Positions 13,701 to 23,288 of a stretch of 64,000 nt of DNA are shown here, in pieces. The stretch is from Pycnopodia helianthoides (Eukaryota; Echinodermata; Asteroidea; Forcipulatida; Asteriidae). The DNA is taken from assembly GCA_032158295.1 (NCBI GenBank), contig CM063258.1:4360001-4424000 (forward strand). Direction: 5' to 3'. A program made the position numbers and the translations under genes. How positions within the stretch are numbered: the stretch's first letter is position 1; each line of letters starts with the position of its first letter. The notes below the pieces were generated by a model that saw only the letters and a program-made list of their open reading frames with translations, ran no database searches and was not told the DNA's origin.

Positions 13701-16700
13701 GCCAGTGTATTCAATTAACAATACAAAGCCCTTTCATTCTCTACAAGTATACTCGTAGGCGGCAGTCAACGTGTTAATGGTCAAATTTTACGTAGCAAAA
13801 GACTTGTAAGCATAGTACATGATAAAAACTTACATTTTGTACATTTTAGGTACATGAAGTTGTCTCACAAGTTTTTCTAGTTTTATTTCATTGGAAAAAT
13901 GTCATATTTGGTTGCAGTTGTTGAAGAACCAGTCACCAAAGAGGAAGCGGAAGTGTGTGGAGACAAAGGAAGGGAGTTGGACCTGGACCAACCGGCTGGT
14001 ATGTTAACAATAATTCTATTATCCTATTCAAACTCATTTCACCCTCAAATACAAATACATGTGTGGCTCATATAGAACCCAACAAAGCACTTCTATGGAG
14101 CGAGGTCCTGAAGGCATTTGGGGGAAGGCAGGAAGATTCTTTAGCTGTTTTTTTTTGAGGGTAATTGCGTTAAATTTTGTCCATAGCTGAGAGGGTTGAA
14201 AATACGAGGCAAATTCTGCAGTTTTTGTGGTGAATGATAAAAAATGTGTTTGACTTTGACTTTTTTTGTTGCAGTTGTTGAAGAACCAGCAACTAAAGAA
14301 GAGTCTGAAGTATTGGGTGACAAGGGAGTCCCACTAACTGAAGCAGCAGGTAACCATTTACAGCTTCTTGTCTAGAATCATGGCCGGTTGTTTTACCCTC
14401 AGAAAAACAGTACAGGTGTAATATTGAAAATGTTTGAAATAGTCTTTAACACGTTGACTGCCGGTCATCATATTTGTAGTGCGTTCCCATTTGCCAAGTG
14501 CGGTGCGCATGCGCGCATAAGTGCGGTGCGCATGCGCGCATACCAAATAGGTACTATACAAAAAAAAATTGAATATGCATATATTCTAAGGTCGATGTCC
14601 TTACCACTGCCAGAAACGTATGTGTTGCGTGCTCAGTGATGCCAGTGTATTTAAATAACAATACAAAGCCCTTTCATTCACTACGAGTATACTCGTAGTG
14701 GCAGAATTCGTCTAACGCGTTACTACGAATATACTCGTAGGTGGCAGTCAACGTGTTAACCCTCTTGCTGTCTGACCATTCAATACCATTCACTGTGGTT
14801 TTGAATGATAGATAAACTATGCCAGCCGGCAATATGATACCATGAGGGAATGCATGTACACAGTACACAGTTAGTTCTGTGCATAGTTGTGCCACCGTAC
14901 ACAACCTTGTCAGTCGAATGGTTTCAAATGGTTGGTCAACTCACTGGAAAATGTTGCCAAGAGTCAAGCTGAGTAGGAAGGTTAAAAGCCTATACTAATG
15001 TACATGTTTGTCAGCTCTGTACACAATGAAAGTTTCCTTGTCAATCGATTTGTCGATGGGCCAGTCATGCCCATAAAAGCAATGTTTTTAACACGTTGAC
15101 TGCCGCCTACGAGTATACTCGTATAGTTACAGGTTAGACCGATTCTGCCACTACAAGTATACTCGTAGAGATTGAAAGGGCTTTGTATTGTTATTTAAAT
15201 ACACTGGCATCACTGAGCACGCAACACATACGCTTCCTGGCAGTGGTGAGGACATAGACCCTAGAATGTGCATGTTCAATTTTTTGTCATTGTATTTTTA
15301 CCTATTCGGTATGCGCACCGCACGTATGCGCGCATGCGCACCGCACTTGGCAAATGGGAACGCCCTACGAATATAATGACCGGCAGTCAACGTGTTAAGA
15401 TGGAATTTGACCATAGCATAAAACGCCCACACAATTGCTCAGCAGTGGAATTACAAACACAGCACACCTACCAATAACACAGAATGGGCTGCTTGGACAT
15501 GCAGCAAATAATACTGTTGTTTACTTTTGTCAAAGGCACAGTTCTTACAAGAAGTCATTTTTATTTCAGATGTTGCTGAACCAGAGAAAGAAGCAGCAGA
15601 AAATGTGCAACTCAACGCCACGGCAGGTGAATACAAATTATAGTTTTTAAATAGTAATTGATTTTTATTATTTTTTAAAAATCCGGGTGGAACAAGTTTG
15701 TGGTCAACAGCGTTTAACATGTGTGTCATTAAGCATGTTTTCAAATGTCTTGAAGTAATATACATTTTTGTTCAAAAGAATACAGTATCAACTAAAAAAA
15801 TATTTTTATTTAACATTTACTTGTTTATTTTGAATTTATAGCCGACAAGCTCAAACAGTGCAAGATCATTTTTGTTGTCGGCGGACCAGGCTCGGGCAAA
15901 GGTACACAGTGTGAAAAACTTGTCGCGACCTACGGCTTTACGCATTTGTCATCTGGAGACCTTTTGAGGGCAGAGGTCAAATCAGGGTCAGAGAGAGGTC
16001 AGAAGTTAACAGCCATCATGGAAAATGGGGACCTCGTTCCACAGGTAACCCGAGTGTAAATTTTGAAATAGCTTAATGTTTATCTCCTTGTGTTGAAACC
16101 AAGTTTCAAATTTGTCATTACCTTATTATTTAAGACAAAGTGCTTTGCTGAGACATTGCTGAAGGGGCTAAATTGTGCTCTGTATTAACAAATAAAAGAT
16201 AACTTATCCATCTCTTGATCTCATACAAGTCGCTGTTCTTGACGCAAATAGTTATTGATTCGTCCACTTTTTCTCTCGTCATTTGTTTGTCATCTCAGGA
16301 GACAGTTCTTGAGTTGCTGAAGGAGAACATGTTAGCCAAGGCAGAGACTTCAACTGGATTCCTCATTGATGGCTACCCAAGGGAGGTCCAGCAGGGAGTA
16401 GAATTCGAAAAACAGGTATAGAAATTTTCCTTTGTTCATGAATTGTATTAAGAAATCATTGGTAGAAGAACTTTGATCTCTTCCTTTACGCCAGAAGTTA
16501 AAAAATGTCTATGGGATGACAGAGAAATATCTTGATTTCAAAATAACTTTCCAAAGACGTGGTGTACCGTGGGTCACTTTTGAAGCAATATCAATAATAC
16601 TGAATTTAGAAATTAAAGGCCCTGTACACTATTGGTAAGATCGAAAACACAAATGTTCACAGATTCACACATAACTTACATGATTTAAAGTAAGTAATGG

Positions 16701-19700
16701 TAGAAAGAGTTCCTTAAAATATTTCTGCCTAAAATGCTATCGTTTCTGAGAAATGAGTAAAACAATAGTTTTTATCACGCGCGATAATAAACTTGATGTT
16801 TGAAAAACAGAAAACACATAAGGTCTCTTTTCACTATTTTCTCGTGACCTCGATGACCAATTGAGCTCAAATTTTCACAGGTTTGTTATTTCATGTATGT
16901 GGTTGATCACACAAAACATGAACACTCTCTGTGATTATTTTTCAGCTCTACAAATCCTGTATAATACCTTTAAGTCTAGCATGGTGCTAGATGTTGGTAC
17001 CGTTTGTCAAAAGTGGTAATCCTGGCAGAATCTTTCTCGGTATCGATTTTCTTGAAAAGTATTTGTTCCTCCACCATGCGGAGTTTGCTCTTAACTTTTT
17101 CAGTGACTATAGCCAGCATGACCTGTTAGCTTGTCGTTTCACTACTAAGTCGGCCAGCTTTTTTCAATGGTCTCTATTTCATATTAAATAAGGGTGCTGT
17201 TCATCACTGAACTAGCCAGCCGGACCACTTGGAGAAAACTTTAACTGGTTCTCAGGTGTAGTATTTGGCCAGTGGACCACTGTTAAAGGAGAAAGCTGTG
17301 TTGTCATCTTAGAAAGAACAGTTTATTTCTCTTGCCTCACAACACACTGCTGAGCCATGAGTCAATGAGTTGTATTTGTAAATGCAGATTTTAAGTGACT
17401 TTGATTTTGTTTACAGATTGCTGAGTGCACTTGTGCGTTGTATTTTGAGTTGTCCGATGAGACGATGACACAGAGGTTATTGAAACGAGCCGAGACGAGC
17501 GGCCGAGTAGACGACAATGAAGAGACCATCAAGAAGAGGTTGACAACTTTCCACAATGCTACAACGCCTGTTGTGGATTACTACGAAGAGAAGAATAAGA
17601 TTATCAAGGTATGCGGCAAGGGATGCTGCCATTAAAAATATGAGATTTCAAACTTGTCAAATAGATAGTTCCCAGTAGACGCCATCTTTACGGGCAAATT
17701 GCATTTTGGCTTGCAGATGCGTCAAACGCTCAACTTATTAACGCAGCCGCGTTGTTCACTGACCAATCCTGCAATGAGTTTCGTGAAATGCGCGCGTGCT
17801 GCACGCCGTTCTCACACGAAACGCACGACTGTTTGTTCTAAACTGCCCGTAAAGATGGCCGATTTGCGTCATACTGCAACCTATCTATAGGTGGTAGAGC
17901 CGGGCTCAAACTTCATAGTTGAGAATGTAGGACATATCATACATCGATGTGACTGGCTGCCAAAGGTAACCTTGCATGGCTGCAGCTCAAACATGTTGTA
18001 GCCTCATCCTTTGCAATTCAGCTCAGCAGCAAGTAAGGATGATTAGCCTCCCAAATTATTATTACTTGAGCAAAAGAAGTAGCCGCGTCCTTCGCAATTC
18101 AGCTCAGCTGGAAGTAAAGATGATTAGCCTGCCAAATTATTATTACTTGAGCAAAAGAAGCAGACAGAAGAAGAAGATTAGGAGCAATCCTTATCATATC
18201 CAGGAACTTCATAATTAAGAAAAAGCAAGAAATAAATAAGAACAGTATATGGGAAACACAACCTTGGTGATAAACATTGACAGTTCTCTTTAATTGATGT
18301 ACCAAATGCATCAAGGATAAACAGGACGATGTTGGTACCCTGCAACCGATGTGTGGCAAACACTGTATACTCAGTGCTTTCCTGACTCCTGGATTGCTTG
18401 ATCTTTAAACATAAAATCACAAATAATTTGTGAGGCCTTTTTTTTTACTACTTAACGTTGACAGATTTCAGCTGAGAGTGATGCAGACAGTATATTCGCA
18501 GCAGTGCAGACTGCCTTAAAGGAGCACGGTGTGGAGGCAGCAACCAAAGGGAAACAGCAACGATTCATTTTTGTTGTCGGTGAGTAGAAGGGACGATCAT
18601 TGAACCACATAATATATCATATTGGAGGCTGGCATAGTTTACCTATCATTCGAAACCACAGTGAATGTTACTATGGACAGACAGTAGGAGGGTTGACTGT
18701 ATGCATTCACCACATGGTGTCATGTTGCAGGCTGGCATAATTATTTATTATCATTCAAACTCTGCAGTGGATGGTATGGAATGGTCAGACAGTAGAGTTG
18801 ACTGTCTAGGTACACTCACCACATTATATCATATTGCAGGCTGACATAGTTTATCTATCATTCAAAACCACAGTGAATGATATTGAATATTGAATCACTG
18901 AGTGCATTGTGACTTTTTAGGGTGTGTAATCATCATCCACAAGCTAAAGGGACATGTGTTGAGGCCATGAGGTGATTTTACTAATTTGTATGTTTCCATA
19001 ATAGGTGGCCCTGGCTCTGGAAAGAAAGAAGTAGCAAAGAAGATAGCTGCCCAATTCCAACTTGTACACCTCTCGGCTGGTGAGCTCTTGAGAGCCTTCT
19101 CTGAGCTTGAGGCCCAAGAGAGCAAAGATGCTGCTCAGCTCATCCAGGCAGGTAGTCTGGTGCCTCAAGAGGTTATATTGAAAGTCATGCAAGACGAGGT
19201 TAAGAAGAATGCGGAGGCTGATGGGTTTGTGATCGACGGGTTTCCAAGGACGGTTGAGCAGGCCGAGTCATTTGTTAGCCAGGTAGGTAAAAATTGTTCT
19301 CTCAAAATTTACTCAGTTTTGATTGAATCTTATTGCTAGTAATAAACCTCAATTGCTGGGCTTGACTTCACACAAAAAGGAAAAAAAGCCGCTGGAATAA
19401 AGGAAACAATTCACTATTTAACGGGGATATTTGTGTGGTCCCTTATTCCTTCATGCCTGTGTACGACATACCAGAATTTTGATGGACAAAATGGCCGTCA
19501 ATGAGTAATAAAAATAATACCATGGGTGGTGGTACAGTAAAAGTTTGGGAAACGCTAAACGAAAAGATTTGTTGTCAATATTGCCATGGTGATAAGTATT
19601 GTGATATCACTCTTTGCTTAGTAATTAAGAGTTAGGCCCATTTTAAGATCAAGTGTAGCACTTTTGGAAATCAATCCCAGCTGGTGTATTGATGAAGAAC

Positions 19701-21577
19701 TAGTCTTTGGAGTTTGGAGCTTGCCAAAAATTGAAGACATCTGTAAAAAGAAATTACAAAAGAGAAAATCAAGTTGTTCCAATATTCAGGAGGCAAATGC
19801 CAAGACATTATTACTGTACAAAGTATTCAAGTATCAAAACGGGCATTCTGTTTTGATCGTACAGTTTGGCTACATTGAGGGCGCTCTATTCCTTGAAGGA
19901 ACACGTGATGAGCTTCTTACCAACGTCACATCGAGAGCAGAGACGAGCGGACGATCTGACGACAGCTCGGAAGTCAGTAATGCCAAGTTAGACGCTCATG
20001 AGGCCAGCGCATCCTCTGTGCTCGAGCACTTTGAAAAACAGAAGAAAGCAGTCAAGAAGGAGGTAGGCAAAAGATTAGAATGCCTTGGAGAAAATGGACT
20101 TGTTTTATTGTTTACTTCTTGTTTTTTTATGGTTTTATTTTAGTGAAGAGTTATATTTAAAGTATGTGAATGTTACACATTGTCAAGGATTGGCTAGTTG
20201 TTTTTGCCCTTTCATCCCTGCTATTAAATGCCTCCACATTATTCACCGGGTTCGGCCCAAGTTTGATTACTGAATACAGCCTCTAAACTGAGGAAGTCTC
20301 AGTTCTGGATTGGTGCTTAGTTTGACCAAGTCGTGAAAGATTCTCTTGGTTATGGGGTGGAACCTGCCGAGAGGAGGGAGAGAGGATTGTTGGAATTTAA
20401 AAGGGGATTCCCCTCATAGAGTGTGCTCTCATAGGTGTTAAATTCGATCAGGAATAAAGAATTTGTGTTTTACCCATAGAGCTATATATATTGACTAGAG
20501 CGCTAACACCCCGTTATACACGCACTAAGGTTTTGAAGCCGTGTGGGCGCTTCCATGTTTATGTACAAACCAATACAAAAGCTTGAAATTTTGTACGGCA
20601 ATTGTACGGCTATTTGCATGATAAAGCGTTTGTTCTTTTCTATGCGTCATCGAACCAAATATGCAGCAAATGAGAACGCACAATCTGCTAATGAGCGTAT
20701 AAACTGCGAGCGTCATGTGCGTCATGTTTAACATGTGCGTTTGCGCGTATACGTCTTTTTTTTTTGAGTTCGTCATTCTTGCCGGCATATTGAAGCATTG
20801 AATCCTCCCAAACAAGGCTTTAGTTCGACTCAGCATTTTTCCTAAGACGTAAGTAACAACATCAGAGAATCACCTACTACATATTTTTTAAGACATCACT
20901 AAAATCACCTGTTTACAAGAGCAATGATCGTTAGATTAAATATGGCGCGTACGTAAGCGCGCACGCCGAATGCAAAATTTTCGCGGCCATGTGTGCTCTC
21001 TTAAAATTAAAATCGTTCCGTAGTCACGCAACACATCAAACATGTCTGCGCCCAGGGTGGCTTCTAAACTCAGAGCAAGTTAGCGCTCTAGTCAATATAT
21101 ATAGCTCTATGGTTTTACCTGAAAGCACTGTATACATGTATCCAGTACTTCCCCGAGTCCTGAGGAAAAAACCCACTAGGCATATGACTCGGGTGGGATT
21201 TGAACCCAAAACCTTTGCCATTCAAGAGCAGATGTCTTATCACTACACCGCCAAGCTTGCCCAGTAGCTAGAGGCAGTCCGAATCCTATATTTTAGCAGC
21301 AATTTAATAGATGTTCAATTTGTATTGGGGATGAAGAATATGATTTTTTCTCAGCTGTCCTTTAAGGATGTAGCACATGATGTAAATCTCCTCCTTGAAG
21401 TCAAAGATGCTTTCAAGATGTCGGGCAAGTAGTCAAGACATAAGATTTAAGACACAAGATTTATTCTATGTGTTCCTCTCTGTGTTCCTTTTCCCCCAGC
21501 TCTCCTTCAAGGATGGAGCAGATGATGTAAACCTCCTCCATGAAGTCATAGATGCTTTCAAGATATCAGACAAGTAG
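5577..21577 (+). CDS. AK5: Triple-domain adenylate kinase (AK5-like, sperm-flagellar type)
   Basis: Adenylate kinase interconverts ATP + AMP and 2 ADP. Twenty constitutive exons plus one of two alternative last exons splice in consistent phase into about 891 residues. Exons: 5577-5639, 6863-7067, 7647-7760, 8732-8904, 9413-9538, 10367-10558, 10777-10873, 11242-11342, 12103-12163, 12329-12421, 13200-13256, 13918-13998, 14275-14349, 15570-15626, 15842-16044, 16299-16415, 17417-17608, 18465-18579, 19005-19282, 19865-20062, then 21355-21432 or 21500-21577. The N-terminal [17 protein letters not shown] segment matches vertebrate AK5, which has two kinase domains in about 560 residues; here there are three. 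A sea urchin sperm flagellar kinase with triplicated domains is known, and I infer this is its orthologue, supplying ATP along the axoneme. The start ATG has a good context (ACAACATGG). A separate short isoform could use either last exon. Confidence 0.95.
6505..6825 (+). repeat. Dispersed T-rich repeat, copy 1 of 2
   Basis: The block from GCGTCCTGCCTTTTTGAAAA to GGAAGCAGGCAGGGACCCTA matches 33626-33930 in the same orientation, including the shared AAATGGC.G.C.GACACATTTTTTCAAGACAAC core. Its start and end (AGCGTCC.GCCTTTTT / AAAAAGGA.GC.GGC.GGGACGCTA) are roughly inverted repeats, which suggests a non-autonomous DNA element. Confidence 0.7.
8732..10873 (+). CDS. AK5: Adenylate kinase exons 4-7: kinase domain 1 (divergent active site)
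   Basis: Exons 8732-8904, 9413-9538, 10367-10558 and 10777-10873 encode residues ~128-323. The P-loop reads [11 protein letters not shown], where active kinases have [11 protein letters not shown]: the lysine (134) is kept but the following GT is SE. The AMP-site helix is [10 protein letters not shown] and the second nucleotide motif [13 protein letters not shown], with Glu in place of the usual Asp. The short lid reads [12 protein letters not shown], keeping the R-x-DD motif but changing Gly to Asp. Activity may be reduced; the fold is clearly present. Confidence 0.92.
8890..9205 (+). repeat. AK5: Tandem duplication covering the end of kinase exon 4
   Basis: A unit of about 157 bp starting CAGCTTATTCCCCATGTAAG (the last codons and donor of exon 8732-8904) is repeated at 9048, with the same GACATTCATATTTCCTTATC block and the same GGGAACCAGTTACAAGCA tail. 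The second copy therefore carries an intact but exon-less splice donor. The unit also overlaps the 'cttagc/gaaccagt' interspersed repeat. Confidence 0.85.
11242..15626 (+). CDS. AK5: Adenylate kinase exons 8-14: acidic linker made of phase-1 exons
   Basis: Seven small exons (11242-11342, 12103-12163, 12329-12421, 13200-13256, 13918-13998, 14275-14349, 15570-15626) encode about 175 residues rich in Glu, Lys, Ala and Pro between domains 1 and 2. All boundaries from 12163 onward are phase 1, so each of the last five exons has a length divisible by three and can be skipped or duplicated without a frameshift. Exons 13918-13998 ([18 protein letters not shown]) and 14275-14349 ([18 protein letters not shown]) are clear tandem duplicates. 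Their function beyond spacing is unknown. Confidence 0.85.
11830..11985 (-). repeat. tRNA-derived SINE, copy 1
   Basis: The reverse complement contains TAGCTCAGTTGGTAGAGCGC (A-box-like) and GGTTCAAATCCCGC (B-box-like), followed by a non-tRNA tail. A second, diverged copy with the same tail (ACAAAGATGTTGGCAAAA-like) lies at 49085-49218. The anticodon arm does not pair well, so this is a SINE and not a tRNA gene. Confidence 0.75.
12434..12777 (+). repeat. Foldback element in kinase intron
   Basis: The arms ATAGACCCCCTTGCCTTGGC and GCCAATGCAAGGGGTCTAT are inverted near the two ends. The interior is GC-richer than its surroundings and includes two CGCTGGG blocks in opposite orientation. The short reading frames across it have no recognisable product. 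Confidence 0.7.
13556..13777 (+). repeat. TTAA-bounded MITE, family D copy 1
   Basis: It starts TTAACTCGTTGACTGCCGGT and ends GGCAGTCAACGTGTTAA. The interior includes a near-palindromic TACAAGTATACTCGTA. It lies in the intron between kinase exons 13200-13256 and 13918-13998. Confidence 0.85.
14446..14759 (+). repeat. TTAA-bounded MITE, family D copy 2
   Basis: It starts TTAACACGTTGACTGCCGGT and ends GGCAGTCAACGTGTTAA. It carries two copies of GTGCGGTGCGCATGCGCGCA and two of the TACGAGTATACTCGTA-type palindrome. Its right TTAA is also the left TTAA of the next element. Confidence 0.88.
14756..14985 (+). repeat. TTAA-bounded MITE, family E copy
   Basis: It starts TTAACCCTCTTGCTGTCTGA and ends GAGTAGGAAGGTTAA. 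Related copies occur at 42689-42905 and 55819-56047, and fragments at 18606-18890. It abuts family D copy 2 through a shared TTAA. Confidence 0.8.
15088..15398 (-). repeat. TTAA-bounded MITE, family D copy 3 (inverted)
   Basis: The same family as 14446-14759 in the opposite orientation. It begins TTAACACGTTGACTGCCGCC and ends GACCGGCAGTCAACGTGTTA(A). The GTATGCGCGCATGCGCACCG block is the reverse of the one in copy 2. Copies 2 and 3 can pair within the same pre-mRNA. Confidence 0.88.
15842..17608 (+). CDS. AK5: Adenylate kinase exons 15-17: kinase domain 2 (canonical)
   Basis: Exons 15842-16044, 16299-16415 and 17417-17608 encode residues ~499-669. All key motifs are intact: P-loop [14 protein letters not shown] (Lys 518), AMP-site [25 protein letters not shown], and short lid [20 protein letters not shown] with its arginines. 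This domain is predicted to be fully catalytic and resembles the second domain of vertebrate AK5. Downstream exon 18465-18579 supplies the last helix and starts the third domain. Confidence 0.95.
16613..16973 (+). repeat. TTAA-bounded MITE, family B copy
   Basis: It starts TTAAAGGCCCTGTACACTAT, ends CTGTATAATACCTTTAA, and matches 61213-61565 in reverse. It contains the TTTTATCACGCGCGATAA palindrome. It lies in the intron between kinase exons 16299-16415 and 17417-17608. Confidence 0.88.
17085..17290 (+). repeat. Dispersed repeat shared with 47390-47720
   Basis: Segments such as GACTATAGCCAGCATGACCT, then GCTTGTCGTTTCACTACTAA, then GCCAGCTTTTTTCAATGG have close counterparts at about 47410-47480. 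The type of element is unknown. Confidence 0.6.
17661..17889 (+). repeat. Foldback element in kinase intron
   Basis: The left arm GATAGTTCCCAGTAGACGCC with CATCTTTACGGGCA pairs with the right arm TGCCCGTAAAGATGGCC ... GCAACCTATC. It has no coding content. Confidence 0.7.
18000..18170 (+). repeat. Tandem duplication of about 85 bp
   Basis: The block TTGCAATTCAGCTCAGCAGC ... TTATTATTACTTGAGCAAAA is followed directly by TCGCAATTCAGCTCAGCTGG ... TTATTATTACTTGAGCAAAA. It lies in the intron before kinase exon 18465-18579. Confidence 0.8.
18465..20062 (+). CDS. AK5: Adenylate kinase exons 18-20: kinase domain 3
   Basis: Exons 18465-18579, 19005-19282 and 19865-20062 encode residues ~670-866. The P-loop is [13 protein letters not shown] (Lys 714), so the usual GTQ after the lysine is KEV. 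AMP-site [11 protein letters not shown] and [15 protein letters not shown] are retained. The lid keeps [14 protein letters not shown], but the later Lys-Arg pair of the helix is replaced ([10 protein letters not shown]). Activity is uncertain, yet the fold and many nucleotide contacts are kept. Confidence 0.92.
18606..18890 (+). repeat. Tandem fragments of family E MITE
   Basis: The motif GCTGGCATAGTTTACCTATC with CATTCGAAACCACAGTGAAT recurs three times in about 280 bp, each followed by a GGTCAGACAGTAG-like block. It resembles one end of the family E element repeated in tandem. Confidence 0.6.
20474..21112 (+). repeat. Foldback transposon-like element with long perfect terminal repeats
   Basis: CCATAGAGCTATATATATTG-ACTAGAGCGCTAAC at the left end is matched in reverse by GTTAGCGCTCTAGT-CAATATATATAGCTCTATGG at the right end, 34 bp each with only minor spacing differences. 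The 570-bp interior has no recognised transposase. It lies in the intron before the alternative last exons of the kinase gene. Confidence 0.8.
21125..21262 (-). repeat. tRNA-derived SINE, second family
   Basis: The reverse complement reads GGCGGTGTAGTGATAAGACA, later GGGTTCAAATCCCACCCGAG, a tRNA-like head with a B-box-like GGTTCAAATCC. A related + strand copy lies at 38531-38690. Confidence 0.7.
21355..21432 (+). CDS. AK5: Adenylate kinase alternative last exon A
   Basis: After a strong acceptor (TTTTTTCTCAG) the exon encodes [20 protein letters not shown] and a short tail to TAG at 21430-21432. It fits phase 0 after exon 19865-20062. It is a tandem duplicate of the exon at 21500-21577. Because each ends in a stop, only one can contribute coding sequence to a given mRNA. 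Confidence 0.8.
   Translation: MSFKDVAHDVNLLLEVKDAFKMSGK
21500..21577 (+). CDS. AK5: Adenylate kinase alternative last exon B
   Basis: The acceptor CCTTTTCCCCCAG precedes [20 protein letters not shown] and a short tail ending in TAG at 21575-21577. It has the same length, 26 codons with the stop, and the same start phase as the upstream copy. The better polypyrimidine tract suggests regular use. Confidence 0.8.
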   Translation, partial: LSFKDGADDVNLLHEVIDAFKISDK

Positions 21578-21707
21578 TCAAGACTTTTCAAGATGTCAGA
21601 GAAGTAGTCATGACACACCAGGGTTCCTCTAGTGAAGTAAATTTTAACTCTTGGCTTAACTGGGTCACATAAGATTTCTGTTCAAATAGCTTTTAACACT
21701 TAATAAT

Positions 21708-21713
21708 AATAAA
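21708..21713 (+). terminator. Candidate polyadenylation signal for the adenylate kinase gene
   Basis: AATAAA lies about 130 bp after the last stop codon. Further AATAAA-type hexamers follow near 22083, 22745 and 24605, so the actual 3' end is uncertain. Confidence 0.3.
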
Positions 21714-21839
21714 AGTACATATCTTATATTTATCGCACCCGATGAGCGTCTCAAAGCGTTCAGTATTTTTTCCTGCAAGGTGTGCGGAGCTATGTTATGA
21801 AGTATGATACCTTTATCCTTTACATAGCACCATGTAATG

Positions 21840-22055
21840 GTTTAAAATAAGTGCACTTGGTTCTTTTGCGTGCGTTACACAACACATTGGACCTACGGCT
21901 TTACATCCCATCCGAAGGACGCAGCAATAATGGTTGCGTGCCTTGCTTAAGGACACAAACGTCACCACCGGGACTTGAACCCACACTCTGCTGATCAGAA
22001 ACACCAGAGCTCTTGAGTCTGGTGTTCTTATCCACTCGGTTACGACACACCACTT
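21840..22055 (-). repeat. tRNA-derived SINE, third family, copy 1
   Basis: The reverse complement carries GTGTCGTAACCGAGTGGATA (A-box region) and GGGTTCAAGTCCCGG (B-box), then a tail with AAGCCGTAGGTCCAATGTG. The same tail lies at 43680-43835. It sits in the probable 3' UTR or downstream of the kinase gene. Confidence 0.75.
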
Positions 22056-23288
22056 CATGGTATCAATTAATCCTTTTTCTTTTAAATAAAAATGACTGTA
22101 AAATGGATGCAGTCCAGTGTTTCTTTGCTGATCATGATGAAAATAACTGAGATTATGTTTCATTTTTGTTTTTCTTTATGCTCCTTTGAAAAACGAGTCT
22201 TCCATAACTTGAAATAAAGGCTGAAATTGAAGGATTTATTTTTGCAGGGAACAAAGATGTCAGTATGAGTTTTTTCCTATGGAAACGAAGGGTCTTTACT
22301 GACACTTTTTGCAAAGTCACACTAATCAGTGACTGGCTAGACATCAGTGCAAAACAATTAGTAATTTGTATTGTAAATATAGAACAATAATATGAACACT
22401 ATTAATTCAAAGGACAACGAAAAAGCAAAATGAAGTTCAGTGCCTAGTTTACCACTCTGTGATAATATCTCGCCAGTGCTCTTGTGTATTTTAGAAACTT
22501 GTATTCATCCATGCAAATCAGCACTGAAGGTTTGTATTGGATACAAACGCACGTAGAGTGGGTCTGGATTGATGGCTTTGGAAGTAAGACTATTTGGCAG
22601 TGGCTATGGCTGGATTACTGAAAAGGCCCATTCTTTACTGTTGTCACTAGCCATAGCCAAAGTCGCTTGATTCAAACACGGCCTAAGACTTAAATCTCCT
22701 GGAAACTCCTCGATCCAGAAAAATTGCAAATAATTAGTAAAAGTGTGTGTTTAATAAAAAAAGTAGTTTATTTCGCACAAATAAATATATTTTATCTAGT
22801 AGAACTTAAATTTCTTAAATCTGAATAGAACAATCCATGGGTAAAAACCATGCGAGGTGGCTTCAAAAGGATTTAAAGACAACTTTGTAAAAATGTGTAC
22901 ATTTATGTGTAATTATGTGTGTGAGTTTTCAAAATGATATAAATGTTTTTAAAACACCTACATGATGTTCACAGCAACAGAATACTTATGTATGGTCTCT
23001 CGTGTTCCTTTTTTATGGATATACCCTCATTTAGGAATTTATTTTTTAAAATGGTTACTCTTGGTTGTGTTTAAAAAAAACTATTCATTTAATAGTAGTT
23101 TAGGGTAGGTTCAGATTGTGTGAGAAGGTTTCAGGCTGTTTCTTTATCATTGTGTATTTCCCTGTAATCAAATGCACCAGATCAAGGCTAGATGAAAATA
23201 TAGTCGGGCCCCTTTTTTGTCAAATGGAAATATGATGTAATAGTTGCTCGCTGCATACAGGGAGCGTGACCAAGTCTCTGACAGCATG

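Noticed and set aside
19664..19864. Continuous frame upstream of kinase exon 19865-20062.
   Set aside because: It is intron sequence read through in frame. A good acceptor (GATCGTACAG) precedes the conserved part, and the upstream residues have no kinase similarity.
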